Of a stretch of DNA of 64,000 bases, positions 14,393 to 26,604 are shown in pieces. Under the pieces are notes generated by a model. That model was given only the letters and a program-made list of their open reading frames with translations, was not told where the DNA came from and ran no database searches. The translations under genes were made by a program, and so were the position numbers. Positions within the stretch are counted from its first letter, which is position 1. The number at the start of each line of letters is the position of its first letter. Source of the DNA: Branchiostoma floridae (Eukaryota > Chordata > Leptocardii > Amphioxiformes > Branchiostomatidae); assembly GCF_000003815.2 (NCBI RefSeq), contig NC_049983.1, positions 18,305,231 through 18,369,230 of the forward strand, given 5' to 3'.

Positions 14393-17300
14393 CTGATCAC
14401 CCCCAAGTTTCCAGTTGTGGTGAAGATTGGGCATGCGCACGCAGGACTTGGTAAGGTAAGGACGCACAACTTGATAATACATTTGAATGTCGTGACTACA
14501 GTTGTGTTATATGTCAAAATACCAGTTGTGTTCTATATCTAGTGGAAGAGTCGATTCATTGAATAGCTTTATCAGGTAAGTCGCTTGAATGTAAATTTAA
14601 GTTTTACTAGCATAGCCACAATTTTGCCGCCTGCCAATGTGTCGGTAACGTCTCAGTTGCCTTCACCAGGGCCGAATGAAATGTGCTATCATTTGCCGCT
14701 AGGGGTGTGGTGACGAGATGCGATCCCAAACATGATTTGGTTCTCTCGGTGTTCCTATCACAAGTGAATTTAGATATAGAAAATTACCATGATTTCCAGG
14801 ACATCACCAGTGTTGTAGCTGTAGCCAACACGTGTTTGTTTATTTGTTTGTTTGTTTGTTTGTTTGTTTTTTCCAGGTGAAGGTAGAGAACCACCATGAT
14901 TTCCAGGACATCGCCAGTGTTGTAGCTGTAGCCAACATGTGTTTATTTATTTGTTTGTTTATTTGTTTGTTTGTTCCGGTGAAGGTAGAGAATCACCATG
15001 ATTTCCAGGCAATCGCCAGTGTTGTGGCTGTAGCCAACATGTGTTTATTTGTTTGTTTGTTTGTTTGTTGTTCCAGGTGAAGGTAGAGAACCACCATGAT
15101 TTCCAGGACATCGCCAGTGTTGTAGCAGTAGCCAAACACGTGTTTGTTTGTTTGTTTGTTTACTTTGTTGTTGTTTGTTCCAGGTGAAGGTAGAGAATCA
15201 CCATGATTTCCAGGACATCGCCAGTGTTGTAGCTGTAGCCAACACGTACGCCACGACAGAGCCATTCATCGACGCTAAGCATGACATCCGGGTACAGAAG
15301 ATCGGCAATAACTACAAGGCATACATGTGAGTCAGGTCGCAGTCTGGCCGGTAGAATACTTTTAAAAACTTGAAATTCCATAGCATTGTTCATAGCAATT
15401 TTCTTTTAGCGCGTAAACATGTATCAATTACCCACCGATAATGTTAGAACCAGATTGTTAAACCGATACCCCACCCAGCCATTTATAACGACTGACTTTT
15501 GTCTTTCTTTGTCTTCTTTGAAAAAAAAACATAGGCGAACTTCAATTTCTGGCAACTGGAAGGCTAACACAGGATCGGCCATGTTGGAACAGATTCCAAT
15601 GACAGAAAAGTAAGTGTTACGTGTCTGCTTATGCAACATTATATACTTACTTGTTTAACCGTAAAAAATGGCGGCTATGACGTCTCACGTAAACGTATTA
15701 CAGTACTTCACGTTCTTTAGATATAGTTTCTTAGCAGGATAAATGGACGAACATATTTTAAATGTAGTTTCCTTGAAATGGATTGTACACGGCTACTATG
15801 TCACGTACTAAGATTCACGTAACAGTAACGCTTGCTGTGGATTCCTAATGCCTACAGTTATGAGAGCCTGAAGGTTGTATAGCGATACTGTCAAACACTC
15901 ATGATCGTAATAGTAGTATACTTTGTCTAAAACAAAAGTGTCTGATTTCTTGACGTCAGCTGTGACGTTAGCACACTAGGACCGCCACCAAATGTAAGTT
16001 AGGAATGGCGCACAATAACCCACGGATACTGTATAACATTAGCCTGAGTATCATCCTCCGTAGTAACCGCTGGCTCACGACTTTCGCTTGCTAACCACGG
16101 AATACGCNNNNNNNNNNNNNNNNNNNNNNNNNNNNNNNNNNNNNNNNNNNNNNNNNNNNNNNNNNNNNNNNNNNNNNNNNNNNNNNNNNNNNNNNNNNNN
16201 NNNNNNNTGAGCCAGCGGTTACTACGGAGGATGATACTCAGGCTAGTATAACATCGGTCTAAGCCAGGACCATAATCCTCCTATCCCCGTGGAATGTACG
16301 AAATGTAAATCCGGAACCGTTGCCAATGCTACAGGTACAGAGTCTGGGTGGACGCTGTCAGTGAGATTTTCGGCGGACTTGACATCTGCGCAGTGGAGGC
16401 CATCCATGGCAAGGACGGCAAGGATTACATCATCGAGGTTTGCCTGTTTGTTTGGTTTGTTGACAGAGACAATGAAACGGCCGGGATAGGTGTTGTGATC
16501 TACCTTTCGTTGATCCTTTATTCAGTCTTTGAGTATGCTTCAATGGGAGTATCAGGATGATAGAAAAGTACTAACTTTTGCATAGAAACTTGGTCATGTT
16601 CAATCCTACTGGTAGTAAAGACAAGCTTAAGCTTGTGCTGAGTGTGGTCAATTTTGGAAAAAGTTTAGCAAAAATCGTCTAATCAATTTTACACCCGATC
16701 ACGGAGTTTTGACAATACGATTACTACCTGTTTCTGACTCACCACGGAGTTTGGTACCCCCTACCCCGTCCCACCCCCTCTTACCGCAGGTGAATGACTC
16801 CACAATGCCTCTACTGGGCGAGAACCAGGAGGAGGACCGGCAGCTGATCTCGGACGTCGTGTTACAACGGATGACGCAGGTGTGCAGAGCTGGTGCCTCC
16901 GCCGCCCAAAACATAAAGTGGGTACCCGTCACGGTAATCTAGACGTTTCATGTGTCTTGTGATTTTTGTAAGCTGTGAAGCCCTGACAGGTTTTGGCCAA
17001 AATCCACTTTTGTGAACTGTTTGTAAATGCTACCTTCCGTTGAAAATGGCAAATGGCAACCTGATGATATTTCAAAATAGCTTTCTTTTTTTCTTTGTTT
17101 TCAAGGCAACGTTGACATGACACATTATTTAGTGTACTGACGCCTTGCTTAGCTGTCTGAGGAATACCAGTGATAACAGTGTATAAGTTTAAAGAGAAAA
17201 GCAAAAGCCTTTGGGCAAAACCAGTCAAGTCTTCGCTGTCATCTAGCTTTGTGATCGTGCCATTTTGTGACGCATGTTTCCTCTCCTCGTACATGTCCTG

Positions 17301-20300
17301 CTTCTCCTACCTCTCTCCTCTCCTCTCCTGCCTTCATAGTGCTCGGCTCCCTCCAGCAGACAGCCGTTGCTCTGTCCGGATCAACTATTAAACGTGCAGA
17401 AACCTCATCTTTTGTTGTAGGCTCCATCTAATTGTTGTTCCCATCGTCCCATCTGACAAAACTGTTGCGCCATCTTGAGAAATCGTTTGGGATGACATGT
17501 ACTGCCCTTCATAGAACATATTACGGATCTCTCCATGTATGCTTCGCATATTTTGAGACCTTTTGACTGTGAAGATTCCAAATAAGCAAAAACGTCGTTT
17601 TAGTCAGCTTCTGCCAGAGACATGCAATCGCAGAAACGTCATCCCAAGCTAGTTCTATGATGGCCCCACAGCAACCCGTAAAGATGAACATGCCGTATAT
17701 CATGCGGCTATGAAGGTTACAATCATCCAACCACCCCCTCCCACTATGTTCCACTATGAATCAGTATGCGGTTCCTGTCGTTCGGAGACGGTTGGAAGGT
17801 AACAACTGAGTTGGCAGTAAGACGATGAATGCCTTTATCTTGATCTTAGCACGCTAATGCTGGCACGCAAGTAATGCAGGCAACTACCAACAACACTCAG
17901 ACACGCCAGCAACACCTTTCTCCCACGGCATGATTTCTGCCAGGCCATGTTCTGATATGTTCTGTTGCAATGCCGATTCAGACCGCTAGTTGCAAACGTT
18001 TGACAGTGAAGATGACTGTTTGTCTGACAACCCTTTACATCACAGGAAGATTTAGGACCGTTTTTGTTCAGTACTCTTTTTGTATTTGTAATTTTTGTGT
18101 TGCTTGTCTTATTTGTTTGTTGTATGTAACGTGTGTGCATTTCACGATTTGCATGATGCAATGCAACATGCACGTGTTGAAATATTTTGTCTCTCTGCCA
18201 AACGACTAAACTGTAAATGATAAGTCAGTTGCACAAAACCACACCCCAAAATTCTATGACGTAACTTCTGTGATCTGTACCACTTAGCCCCCACAATGCG
18301 TGGCGTCGTGTACTCGTCATGAGGTAAGTTACGTCATCAAGTAAGTCACGTGACTCTAATTAAGCGCGCAACGCCTTGTGGGTGTCACTGGTACAACCCA
18401 CAAAAGTTATGAAGGCTTTTTGAACTACCTGCCGAACATCCATTCCACAGCAAATATAAACCGTGTGTGAATTACAGAACTTGCTGCTACACAATGTGGC
18501 TATGGTACCACTGAGGACCGCAATGCGTGGCGCAATTCTTTGTTATTTTCAGTAGAATACTGTAGTATTTTAATCATTTTTCTTATCATTATTAGTTTGC
18601 ATTGTGGTTTTCAATGGTGCATAGAGAGAGATGGGCTAAAGCCAGGCAGTAATTTGCATGTTGCATGTTAGCTGCTTGATTTCTTTATTTACGTTAGCAT
18701 TTTTCACGGTGCATCATCATAAATACAATCATATAAACGTTATCATTCCGTTTTTACACTTGTCAGTCTTTTAAGGGTGGAGATTAGATATAGCTCAGTA
18801 GTTTAGGTCAACCTCCTTCTTTCTTTCTACCTCTGTCGCTTTTCCTGTCTCATGTTCTTCTCTCTGTTTCTCTCACAATCTTCTACCTTCTGTCTATTTC
18901 CCCCTCCCACGTACTTCTTTCTCCATTCAACATTTCTTTCTTCCGCCAGCGGTTTGTCCACAGATGCGGAGCCTGCAGAGCCGCAAACTTCTGCGTATGT
19001 TCCATTCCGCAATTCAGTACACCGCACATAGACACAGGCACACATACATATCCATAGTACACAACGACATGTCACACGTATCTAAATTTTACATGGGGAG
19101 GGGGGCATGTTTTCACAGGGAAAAATAACGTACAGTTTTACACATCTGTCATAAGCCGTGCGGCGCAAATACAAGCCTCGGTGTTACAATATGTGCAAAT
19201 GACTGTTTCCTTTGTAATACAAACAGTCTGTCTTCTGATATATTATCATTGACACAAAGGGAGAAGCTGATAAAACAAGTGTTATAATCAGCCACACATA
19301 TTTCTATAGGGCAACTTTAGTCCAGTTAGTTCGGCTGAAAGAGCCTACACGGAGACATGACATGGTATATAGTGGCATAGAGAAGGAATTTATACACAGA
19401 CCTTTTCACGTATGCAATTGCATCCTGAGAGATGTGGAGCACTGTGGGTAGCGAAGGGATAAAATATACTTACCATGACAGCATAGACAGTACGCATGCG
19501 CCGCATACGCGTCGTCATGGTAATTCTACTCTTTGCCCACTGCACTACCCATAGTGCCCCACATCTCCCAGCATGCAATGTGATCGGTGTAGAGGAAGGT
19601 CTATTCTGGGTACTAGTAGAATAGGGTTGATGTTCCGTGAAACCTAGTTTAATGTAATAATTTCAGCCTATCGTTTGAATATTTCCTGCATTGAAAATAG
19701 CTAGTACTAACGATACTGTACTCGACTTTGTAACCAGACTTCCTCATGTTCTGACATACAAACATTATTCTTTCATAAGTAACATCATGTAGAATCATCT
19801 ACCATCGCCAAGCTAACCCATATCTGCTAAGTTAACCTCATACTTAAGTTATCACCGCCATTAGCAATTTCAAAAAGCTTACTTATACCTTCTTAATGCC
19901 ATTGTATTCTCACACAGATTAGCTATTGTTTTATCGATGTCGGAGCAATGCTTGTCTTTTTCATTACAGATTACAACTTTGGAAGTTTTGCAATGTTCAC
20001 CCAACATTCCTTGTGTCTTCCATTATCAGGTTCCTACACAAGCAGTGAATAAACAAAGGTTAAAGCAAACTAAATAAACAATTTTTTTTTAAATTTATTA
20101 CGAAAAATTCTGCGCACTCATAGCCTGGTTGACGGTTTATCATGAACCTGGGCGGGTTTCCTCGGTAACCATGGGTAACACGAGTGTTGGTCGACCGGTG
20201 GGGCCAATCAACACGCACCTCGGATCTGATCCTAGACGGTCGACCAATGCTCCCACATGATACCGCGGAAACCATTACCTACGTCCCCACTTTAAAAACT

Positions 20301-20750
20301 AGTTGATGGTTCCAACTACGCATGCGTGAGATCAATGGTGAAGGCCCATAAATCCCAGACAGTTGTTGACTCTTGTTTTGACCATTCTCGGTTCATGCTT
20401 ATGTCTCCAGTTCATCTTACCCACAACACATTCCTCTTCGCATGAGCAGTTGGAACCATGAACCGGCTTATTTCACAAACCAATTCGCAAGGAATGTTGG
20501 GAGGTGCACAGATACGGTAAATTCTCCTTGCTAACTATGTTCGAATGTCCGTCTGACTTACAGCAAGTCGATGACAGGCTTCCTGAACCTGGGCGGCAGT
20601 GCGTCCGCGCCTCCTTCGGCGTCTTCCTCGCACAGCACCCTTCCGGGCGCCCAGGCAGGGGCGGCGGGGCCTCCGCCGGCGGACGAGGATCAGGCCGAGA
20701 GCATTCGCAAGCTCCGCAAGGCTTTTTCGGGAATCTTCGGAGAGCCCTAG
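14393..20750 (+). CDS. SYN: Synapsin, 3' part of the gene (domain C to domain E)
   Basis: Synapsins are phosphoproteins that tether synaptic vesicles, and domain C has an ATP-grasp fold that binds ATP. Visible exons are 14393-14455 ([15 protein letters not shown], the ATP-grasp loop), 15184-15326 ([12 protein letters not shown] to IGNNYKAYM), 15535-15609 ([20 protein letters not shown]), 16335-16437 ([20 protein letters not shown]), 16790-16879 ([15 protein letters not shown]) and the last exon 20564-20750 (GFLNLGG to [18 protein letters not shown], then stop). That last peptide is the conserved C-terminal domain E. Phases agree between consecutive exons up to 16879. At least one exon linking 16879 to 20564 is missing from my model (see 18950-18994). 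Exons for the N-terminus and the start of domain C are upstream of the window. Intron material contains tandem partial copies of exon 15184 and an N gap. Identification is very firm. Confidence 0.93.
14764..15183 (+). repeat. Four tandem partial copies of a synapsin exon with (TTTG)n spacers
   Basis: Immediately upstream of the working exon (15184) lie truncated copies of its first ~60 bases at 14764-14832 (diverged), 14877-14936, 14979-15038 and 15077-15137. Each is followed by a TTTG-type microsatellite, giving periods of about 98-113 bp. All copies stop at the same point, after the VAVAN codons where the true exon continues into TYATTEPF. Copy 3 has lost the A of its acceptor (TTCCGG instead of TTCCAGG) and copy 4 has an extra A that shifts frame. 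Copies 2 and 4 keep a TTCCAG acceptor. These look like by-products of tandem duplication of an intron-exon junction, not working alternative exons. Confidence 0.85.
16040..16245. mobile_element. Inverted-repeat element in a synapsin intron, interrupted by the N gap
   Basis: The ends carry a ~37-bp terminal inverted repeat (TAGCCTGAGTATCATCC... at 16040 and its complement ending at 16245). A perfect 9-bp target duplication GTATAACAT flanks it at 16031-16039 and 16246-16254. A 9-bp duplication suggests a Mutator-like or similar element. The interior is largely unknown because the gap falls in it. Confidence 0.75.
16108..16207. other. Assembly gap (100 N)
   Basis: Exactly 100 N, probably a gap of unknown true size. 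It lies inside an inverted-repeat element, which explains why assembly failed there. No exon seems lost, since the flanking synapsin exons join in phase. Confidence 0.98.
18950..18994 (+). CDS. Candidate small synapsin exon in the linker region
   Basis: A pyrimidine-rich acceptor (TTCCGCCAG) precedes 45 bases ending at a GTATGT donor. Read in the phase demanded by the last exon it gives [15 protein letters not shown], which would join to [11 protein letters not shown] of domain E. The composition resembles synapsin linkers (rich in Pro, Ala, Ser, Gln), and both ends are phase 2. The upstream neighbour (16790-16879) ends in phase 0, so another exon would still be required between them. Confidence 0.4.
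19391..19607. mobile_element. Long hairpin, MITE-like
   Basis: Two arms of about 90 bp are imperfect reverse complements. The left arm runs from AGACCTTTTCACG through GAGATGTGGAGCACTG to TACCATGAC, and the right arm mirrors it and ends near AAGGTCTATTCTG. The loop is around 19480-19515. A fragment of the same sequence recurs at 32284-32316, which supports a dispersed family. It lies in the last synapsin intron. Confidence 0.7.
20305..20461. mobile_element. Short inverted-repeat element just before the last synapsin exon
   Basis: Arms of about 25 bp with several mismatches (GATGGTTCCAACTACGCATG at 20305 and the complement of the region 20437-20461) enclose ~110 bp. It is probably a MITE. No clear target duplication was seen. 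Confidence 0.45.
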
Positions 20751-23700
20751 CGGCAGCGGGAAGCAAGCCTGACCTGGTTGCAAATCTTTGGTCTCTCTAG
20801 GCATGACTCACTGACAGTTCCAACGACGACTGCTGCTAAAACATCACATTTCATGAAAACACACAGAGATTACAGAAACGAAGGTCACAAATGGAGTAAC
20901 ATTTCGCCACTCAAAGACGTTAGTAAAAACAAAAGATATTTTAGAAAATGTCGATCGTTGTGACTATCTGTGATGGCTCTGTAGATTTGTTACGTCATAG
21001 AAAATTAAGTTTCTTCCATGTTGTGTCTACTTTCGTGATGGTTTACGAAAACTTACTGGATGGATTTAGAGTAAAGCAGGATGAATGTTACGTTCACTTT
21101 AGTGTAGTATATCTAGGCGCGATAGGCACCGCTTCGCGAGTTTTAAATCAATCCTGTAGAAACATTATAGGAGTCACGGTTCTATTCCTGTAAAGTGCCT
21201 GCACAGATCAAAGATTTCCCGAGATATGGCCTCCTTTAGTAGTACTCTACAGTTCCCCTCAGTGAACCTCATAGCGTACTCTTATAGAAAAGAAGAAAGA
21301 GATGTAGTGTTCAAATTTCAGAGAATTATGCAAATGTCCATGAAATGAAATGAAACGAAGGGGAATGTGTATTAGATGTTTGAATGCAGGCCCCACTCTT
21401 CGTAGCTGTGCATTGAATGTGCATTGAGTGTTTAGAGTCATGTGCTTCGTACGTTAGTGGTTGTAATAAACATTTTCAATGTTGCTATTTTGCAAACAAA
21501 TATTGCTGAAAAAGAAAGTACCGTTCTATTGATACACTATCCCCAAACCATTCCACGTATTTGATTCTTTGAGGCATGACCGTTTTAGTTCTTTACGACA
21601 AGCAAAGAAAGCTCCAGGCGATCGACTTCTTTCACATTCTCATGCGGTCATTGTAGCTGGAAACGTCACAGTCGGAGCACGTCATAACTAGTGTGTCATT
21701 CGCACAGGGTCCATTCGCGCTCTAAGAAGAGAAGTATCCTACCTCATTTCTTTAAGATAAACATTACCACTAGATAGACCCTCTCTAGTAAAGAAGTCCC
21801 TCCAAAGGACAAAATATCGTCCTTTGAACGCTCATGTTTGAATTTTCAGTGCATCAATTTTGATGTACTTCATCAAAAGACCTACTTGTAACTTTTTGTA
21901 AACATTTGTTTGTTTTTCTATGTTTGGTACGTACATGTATGTTGTTGTGCTTCCCGATAAGTACTAGTAGTACAAGAACTTTCTACGTTCAGTATCTTCC
22001 AGTTGGGACAGCCAAAATGTATTTCCGCCAATCGTCTGTCTACTCGACGAGGCAACTGAAATCTCATAGCAACAATAGCAAAACGTATCATATCTTCGGA
22101 TATCATACGTTTTAGCCAAAAATTTTGTCCTTTTACAATCGGTTATATTTATTGTATATAAAGCATAGTTCACGAATTAGCATGTGTATTAATAGTGAAT
22201 AGGCAATTTTGTTATCAGGACGAATTCTGGCAAAAATCCTTAGCAACATTGTGTCAAAGTTAACTTGAAATATTTGTAGCGTTGTGTGAATAGACGTTTG
22301 CTGACGAGAAATTTAGGGGGAAATTTGATCAATCAACAGTTTGTACATAATATAAGTCCAAATGTATGTATTGAATATCATGCATCGACTATTGCTTAAT
22401 ATGAACTCAGCGGTAGTGTTACATTACATGTATAGTTCTGCCAATATGATACTTTAGGGTAATTTCAGTACTGTGGTCTTAATTTGCTCTCAATCATTAG
22501 CATTTCATTCATGCAGAACGCTTAGAATAGAACGAGAGTCATTGTTTGCTTATATTCTCATCACCAACATGTGAAAATGTGGCTACTGGATTTAAGCGAA
22601 AGAATAGATAGGCTAGCTATGTGGTTATACGGTAAGAAGAAGAAAAAAGAGTATTCCGATGTCGCTGCAATAGGGCAGTAGCTTGCTTGCAAAAGGCAAT
22701 CACGTAGAAGAGATGAATTGCAACCTTACTTTGGCTAGTGATGATGGCTGACTGGAGTGGTTCGCTGTCGGTGAAATTCAGCTTAATTCCGCCAGAGGTC
22801 GCAATTTCAACTCAATTGTCATGGTTCGAGTAGGACTATGTGTTTGTTGTGCGTGGCTCATGCATATGTGTGTCCTTCGAATGATTACCGACGACGTGGT
22901 AGGAGAATATCGTAATCCAAGTTTTAGGAAGAATGATGAACCTACATCCGCGGTTCTATGCAGTACGCTCTTGTTGTATGTATGACGTCAACCATTGCAT
23001 TTTGTACTTTCTGGTGAGATTGATTATGAAAGTGTATTTCGTTCCGTACTTTGTGTATTTGGAGTTCGGTGCATGCGGGTTTATGTGCTGACTATCGGTC
23101 GTATGCATCTAAATTATGGTAATGTTATTATATATAAATATATATGAAATGGCTATGGCGAACTCTCCGCGGGTACAGATAATTATCTACCACACGAATA
23201 AAGATGGAATCAAAAGAAAAATGCACCATGCTTGATGATATTGTGTCATTTATAACTAGTATTAACGTTATGCCAATATCTTGCTTATACCTCGTACAAG
23301 AAATAGCGTCAAAAGAAGTGCAATGATGTTCACGTAATATTCAGCAATTTTCAATCATACGAAGCAAAATTGGACTACCCTGACAGCATAGTAAGGCAAT
23401 ATAGGGTTAAGCCATAAGGTGTGTGCGGTGCCATATTAAAGGCATTGTGAGGTCCTATAACCATCGAATAAACGACCGAGAGTGTGACACCTTGTGACAC
23501 CATATAGCAGAACATTATCGTCGTTACGGCTAAATACGTACAAGTACTTCCCCTCTAGGAACAAATGTGCGTGAATATTACATCTATTATTATATGATGA
23601 TTAACGATATACAAAGACGAAGTCTTAACGATAGCTAAATGGCAGGATAAAACTTCAGTGACATCAGGATTTGAATTTCCCGCCAAATGTATACGTCACT

Positions 23701-23870
23701 GTGACAAGTAGGGGGCGTTGCCTAGCGGGTCAGAACATGCCTGTACAATCCCGGAAGTAAACTGTACCTTGCGGTGCAAACTTCATCCATTCATCCACAG
23801 TCGGAAGACGTTCCAGCTCTGTGAAGACACGGGGGCAGCCAGACTCGAGAAATCAGAAGGTTCTGCCGCC
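20751..23870. other. Synapsin 3' untranslated region and intergenic DNA
   Basis: Following the synapsin stop there is an AATAAA at 21465-21470 that could serve as its polyadenylation signal, giving a 3' UTR of about 0.7 kb. The remainder up to the PADR1 gene is AT-rich and I see no exon in it. Confidence 0.5.
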
Positions 23871-26604
23871 ATGGGCCGGAAAAGGAAGGCTACAAACGTA
23901 AACTCGAGAGCAGCAACTCTCAAAAAAGCCAAGGTGAATGTATATTATATTATGATACTAATAAGCCTCATATATACAGTATATATACATTGGAACACAA
24001 CTTATTTCTTTCTTGTTGTTCATTGGCCATTTCTGCCAGAACATGCTGTAGATTTGTTCCCAAGGGCCCTACTTTTATCTTCTTAATTTCTATGTTTTGT
24101 ATTTGTAACGTTTGTACGACGGAAATAGCTCCAATGCCTCATACATTCATGGAAGAGACTACTAAATCACGGGCAGGTGTTGTTCTTGGTCTGTTTGTAT
24201 TTTCACAATTACATGTTTTCCATATGCTAGTCACATTCACCGACGTGGTCAATGAATACATGTAATATTGATACTAATCAAAGCCTTACCTACATAATAA
24301 ATGTATACACTACAATTATACAAGGCATACAAGAAGATGCTCTGAATATTTCATGGAGTCATGAGCTCTTCGAATTCCTGTTTCATAAAGTATACCAGTT
24401 AAAGTTTTGCCAGAAATAACACAGGTCCATAGACTCAATGGCATTGCAACAAAACAGTCCCAGTATAGTATCTAAGAGTGATGGCCTTTTGCTTCGCTGT
24501 TTAACGATGAATTATTTTCGCTATCACTTGTTTGATTTCTTGAATCATTCCAAGCCTTCTGGACCTACTATTCTATGTGATGTTCTTTTTATCAGGCCAC
24601 GACTGGAACAACAACTACTACCACATCAACAGCTTCTTCCTCTTCCACCACGGCTGTCGCTGCTGGAACTACCGCGCCAACCGTCACCAGTGCCGCCCTG
24701 AAGGAGTACCCGTACACCAAGGATTATGACATGAAAGGGCCTGTAAGTCTACTACACCACTGAGGCTAACGTCACATTTCCAAACCGGGGCCCGGCCGGG
24801 CTGTTTATGGAAACGAAAAATTGAAATGTATACTAAAAATATACACAAATAATGCCAACGAATATTCTCTTTACGTTTTGTGTAGTCTGGTGTCTTTATA
24901 TCTTTATATCTAACGTGTCAAAGTTGAAAGCCCCTGATACATAAACAAAACACGCCCGGACAAGAATTCTTGTGTTATCTTATGTTACGATCCATCACCT
25001 TCGACCTAATTGCTCATGCGCAGTCAAACTGCGAACGGGCTACAGCCGGGCACAATTTAAATGTCTCATCATTTGTATTCATAAAGTAGGATGGATTTTC
25101 ATCTCTGTTTTGATAGCTTACCTTTCATACCGTTATTGCTCAATGTCGAGTATTATGGCTTGCCAAACAACGTTAACGTATTCCTTGCGCAATACAGTTT
25201 GATTTCGACTTCATTTTTATTTCAGATGTCATAGTACCAGAATATTTTCAATGATCAATGGCTTCAGAAAACATTTGTGATGAACATGTCGATGTTGTTG
25301 TCTTCTATCCAGGCCATCCTTTTCTTTCGACGCCTTCAAAGCAAGTATGGAGGGAAAAAGAGTACCCCAAAGCTACAGGGCGACCTGTGTGAAGAGATAA
25401 CGGAGCACATTGGCGGAGATGTCGAACCATGGGACATCAAAACTGTCTTAAAGTAAGAAGTTTCATACTATGCATTTTGCGCAAAATTGCAAACATCGGA
25501 TTTTGTGGACGTACCAAATATTTACTCGAATTATGGTGTAAATAGTACAGATTTGCATGTGACGTCACGTTGGACGGTGGTAGTATCAGTCACGCGAGTA
25601 TGAGTATAATTTACAACTTTCTGATTCATGGATTTAACTACCCAACATGGCGGACAACAGTGACGTCATAGTCACGTGAATGCAAACGCCAACTGATTGG
25701 ATGATGCACATATGTGTGATTGACAGGTTGAATGATCAAGCAGCAGGTGGAAACGACAAAGAAATAACACTCAGACTCGCCGATGGTATCCTCCGCGGCG
25801 GACTCCCTCGGTGCCCCAAGTGTTTCGGGGGACGGCTCCGATATGGGTAAGAGTCTCAATTGAGTATTTCTGATGGTCAGTGCTTAATCTTTAGCAATGT
25901 AACATTTTCACCTTGGAAGTGGCAATTTGCTTCTGGTCATATATACAACACCTTAAATCATTATGTTTTCTCCATTACGACCCCAATTAATTCATACATT
26001 AACGTAACGGTTCTCATTTTTTTCTATCAATCGAAATTTCATTACTTGAAAACTCAATTCAAGAGCAGCAAGTCCGATTACTTAATTCAGATCGTGCATG
26101 TTCATTTTCCTTAATGCATGACATGCAAGGGCCCCTAGCTTAGGCTAACGTCACATTTCCAAACCGGGGCCAAACCGGGTGTTTGTGAAAACGAAAAATA
26201 GAAATGTATACGTAAAAATATACACAAATAATGCCCACGATTTGTGTAGCTTGGTGTCTTTTACGTCATACTTGTCGTCTCCGAAAGCTACCCGGACGGG
26301 CCCCTGTTTGGAAACGTGGCGTAGGCCTTAACAGTATTTGCATTCTTTCCTATTTGTGATTGTGAACTGTTCTCTTCAAAGATATAATTGTCGTTTTCGC
26401 ATGCATATCACAATGTATGTGTTTTGTATCTGCAGAAGGCCTAAATGGGAGATCCGCCCGTACAAGGGTAAGGCCAAGCGAGACTCTCCTCTGAAGGGCC
26501 GGGAGCGCTTCCACTGCCCGGGGTACTTTGATGACGACCATTACGTCAACTGTACATTCGAGGCCCTGGACGGGATTGACAGGCTGCCATGGAAATACCC
26601 GTGA
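23871..26604 (+). CDS. Stand-alone PADR1 (PARP1 zinc-finger-3-like) domain protein
   Basis: Five exons: 23871-23933, 24596-24742, 25313-25452, 25727-25846 and 26436-26604. All have GT-AG borders and matching phases and make 212 residues. The start has a full Kozak context (GCCGCCATGG). Residues 1-21 are basic (MGRKRKA...), possibly a nuclear localisation signal. Residues 22-50 are a Thr/Ser/Ala-rich linker. Residues ~95-212 match the PADR1 domain that forms the third zinc finger of PARP1: LADGILRGGLPRCPKC aligns with the ADG...LLPCEEC segment, and the end (CTFEALDGIDRLPWKYP) aligns with the WxxP end. Likely zinc ligands are C146, C149, C184 and C196. The loop between the cysteine pairs is longer than in PARP1. 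No WGR, BRCT or ADP-ribosyltransferase domain follows, because the stop comes right after PADR1. In PARP1 this domain passes the DNA-damage signal to the catalytic part. The role here is unknown, probably nuclear. Confidence 0.82.
24763..24965. repeat. MITE-family copy in PADR1 intron 2
   Basis: Starts GAGGCTAACGTCACATTTCC and matches the element at 26140-26330 over the terminal repeat and the central A/T-rich part (AATATACACAAATAATGCC). The right end is diverged or truncated. Confidence 0.65.
26140..26330. mobile_element. MITE with ~30-bp terminal inverted repeats in PADR1 intron 4
   Basis: The left end TAGGCTAACGTCACATTTCC and the complement of the right end (AGGCCTACGCCACGTTTCC) pair imperfectly over ~30 bp. 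A relative lies at 24763-24965, and a third fragment (AACAAAACACG with CGGACATGG-like context) lies just after the gene near 26678-26720. Confidence 0.65.

Noticed and set aside
14764-15137. Tandem synapsin exon copies as mutually exclusive alternative exons
   Set aside because: Each copy is truncated at the same codon, one lacks the acceptor AG, one has a frameshift and the possible GTGTTT donors give the wrong phase.
17331-17400. Possible synapsin linker exon after CTTCATAG ([10 protein letters not shown]...)
   Set aside because: No good donor in a phase that would join 16879 to 18950 or 20564.
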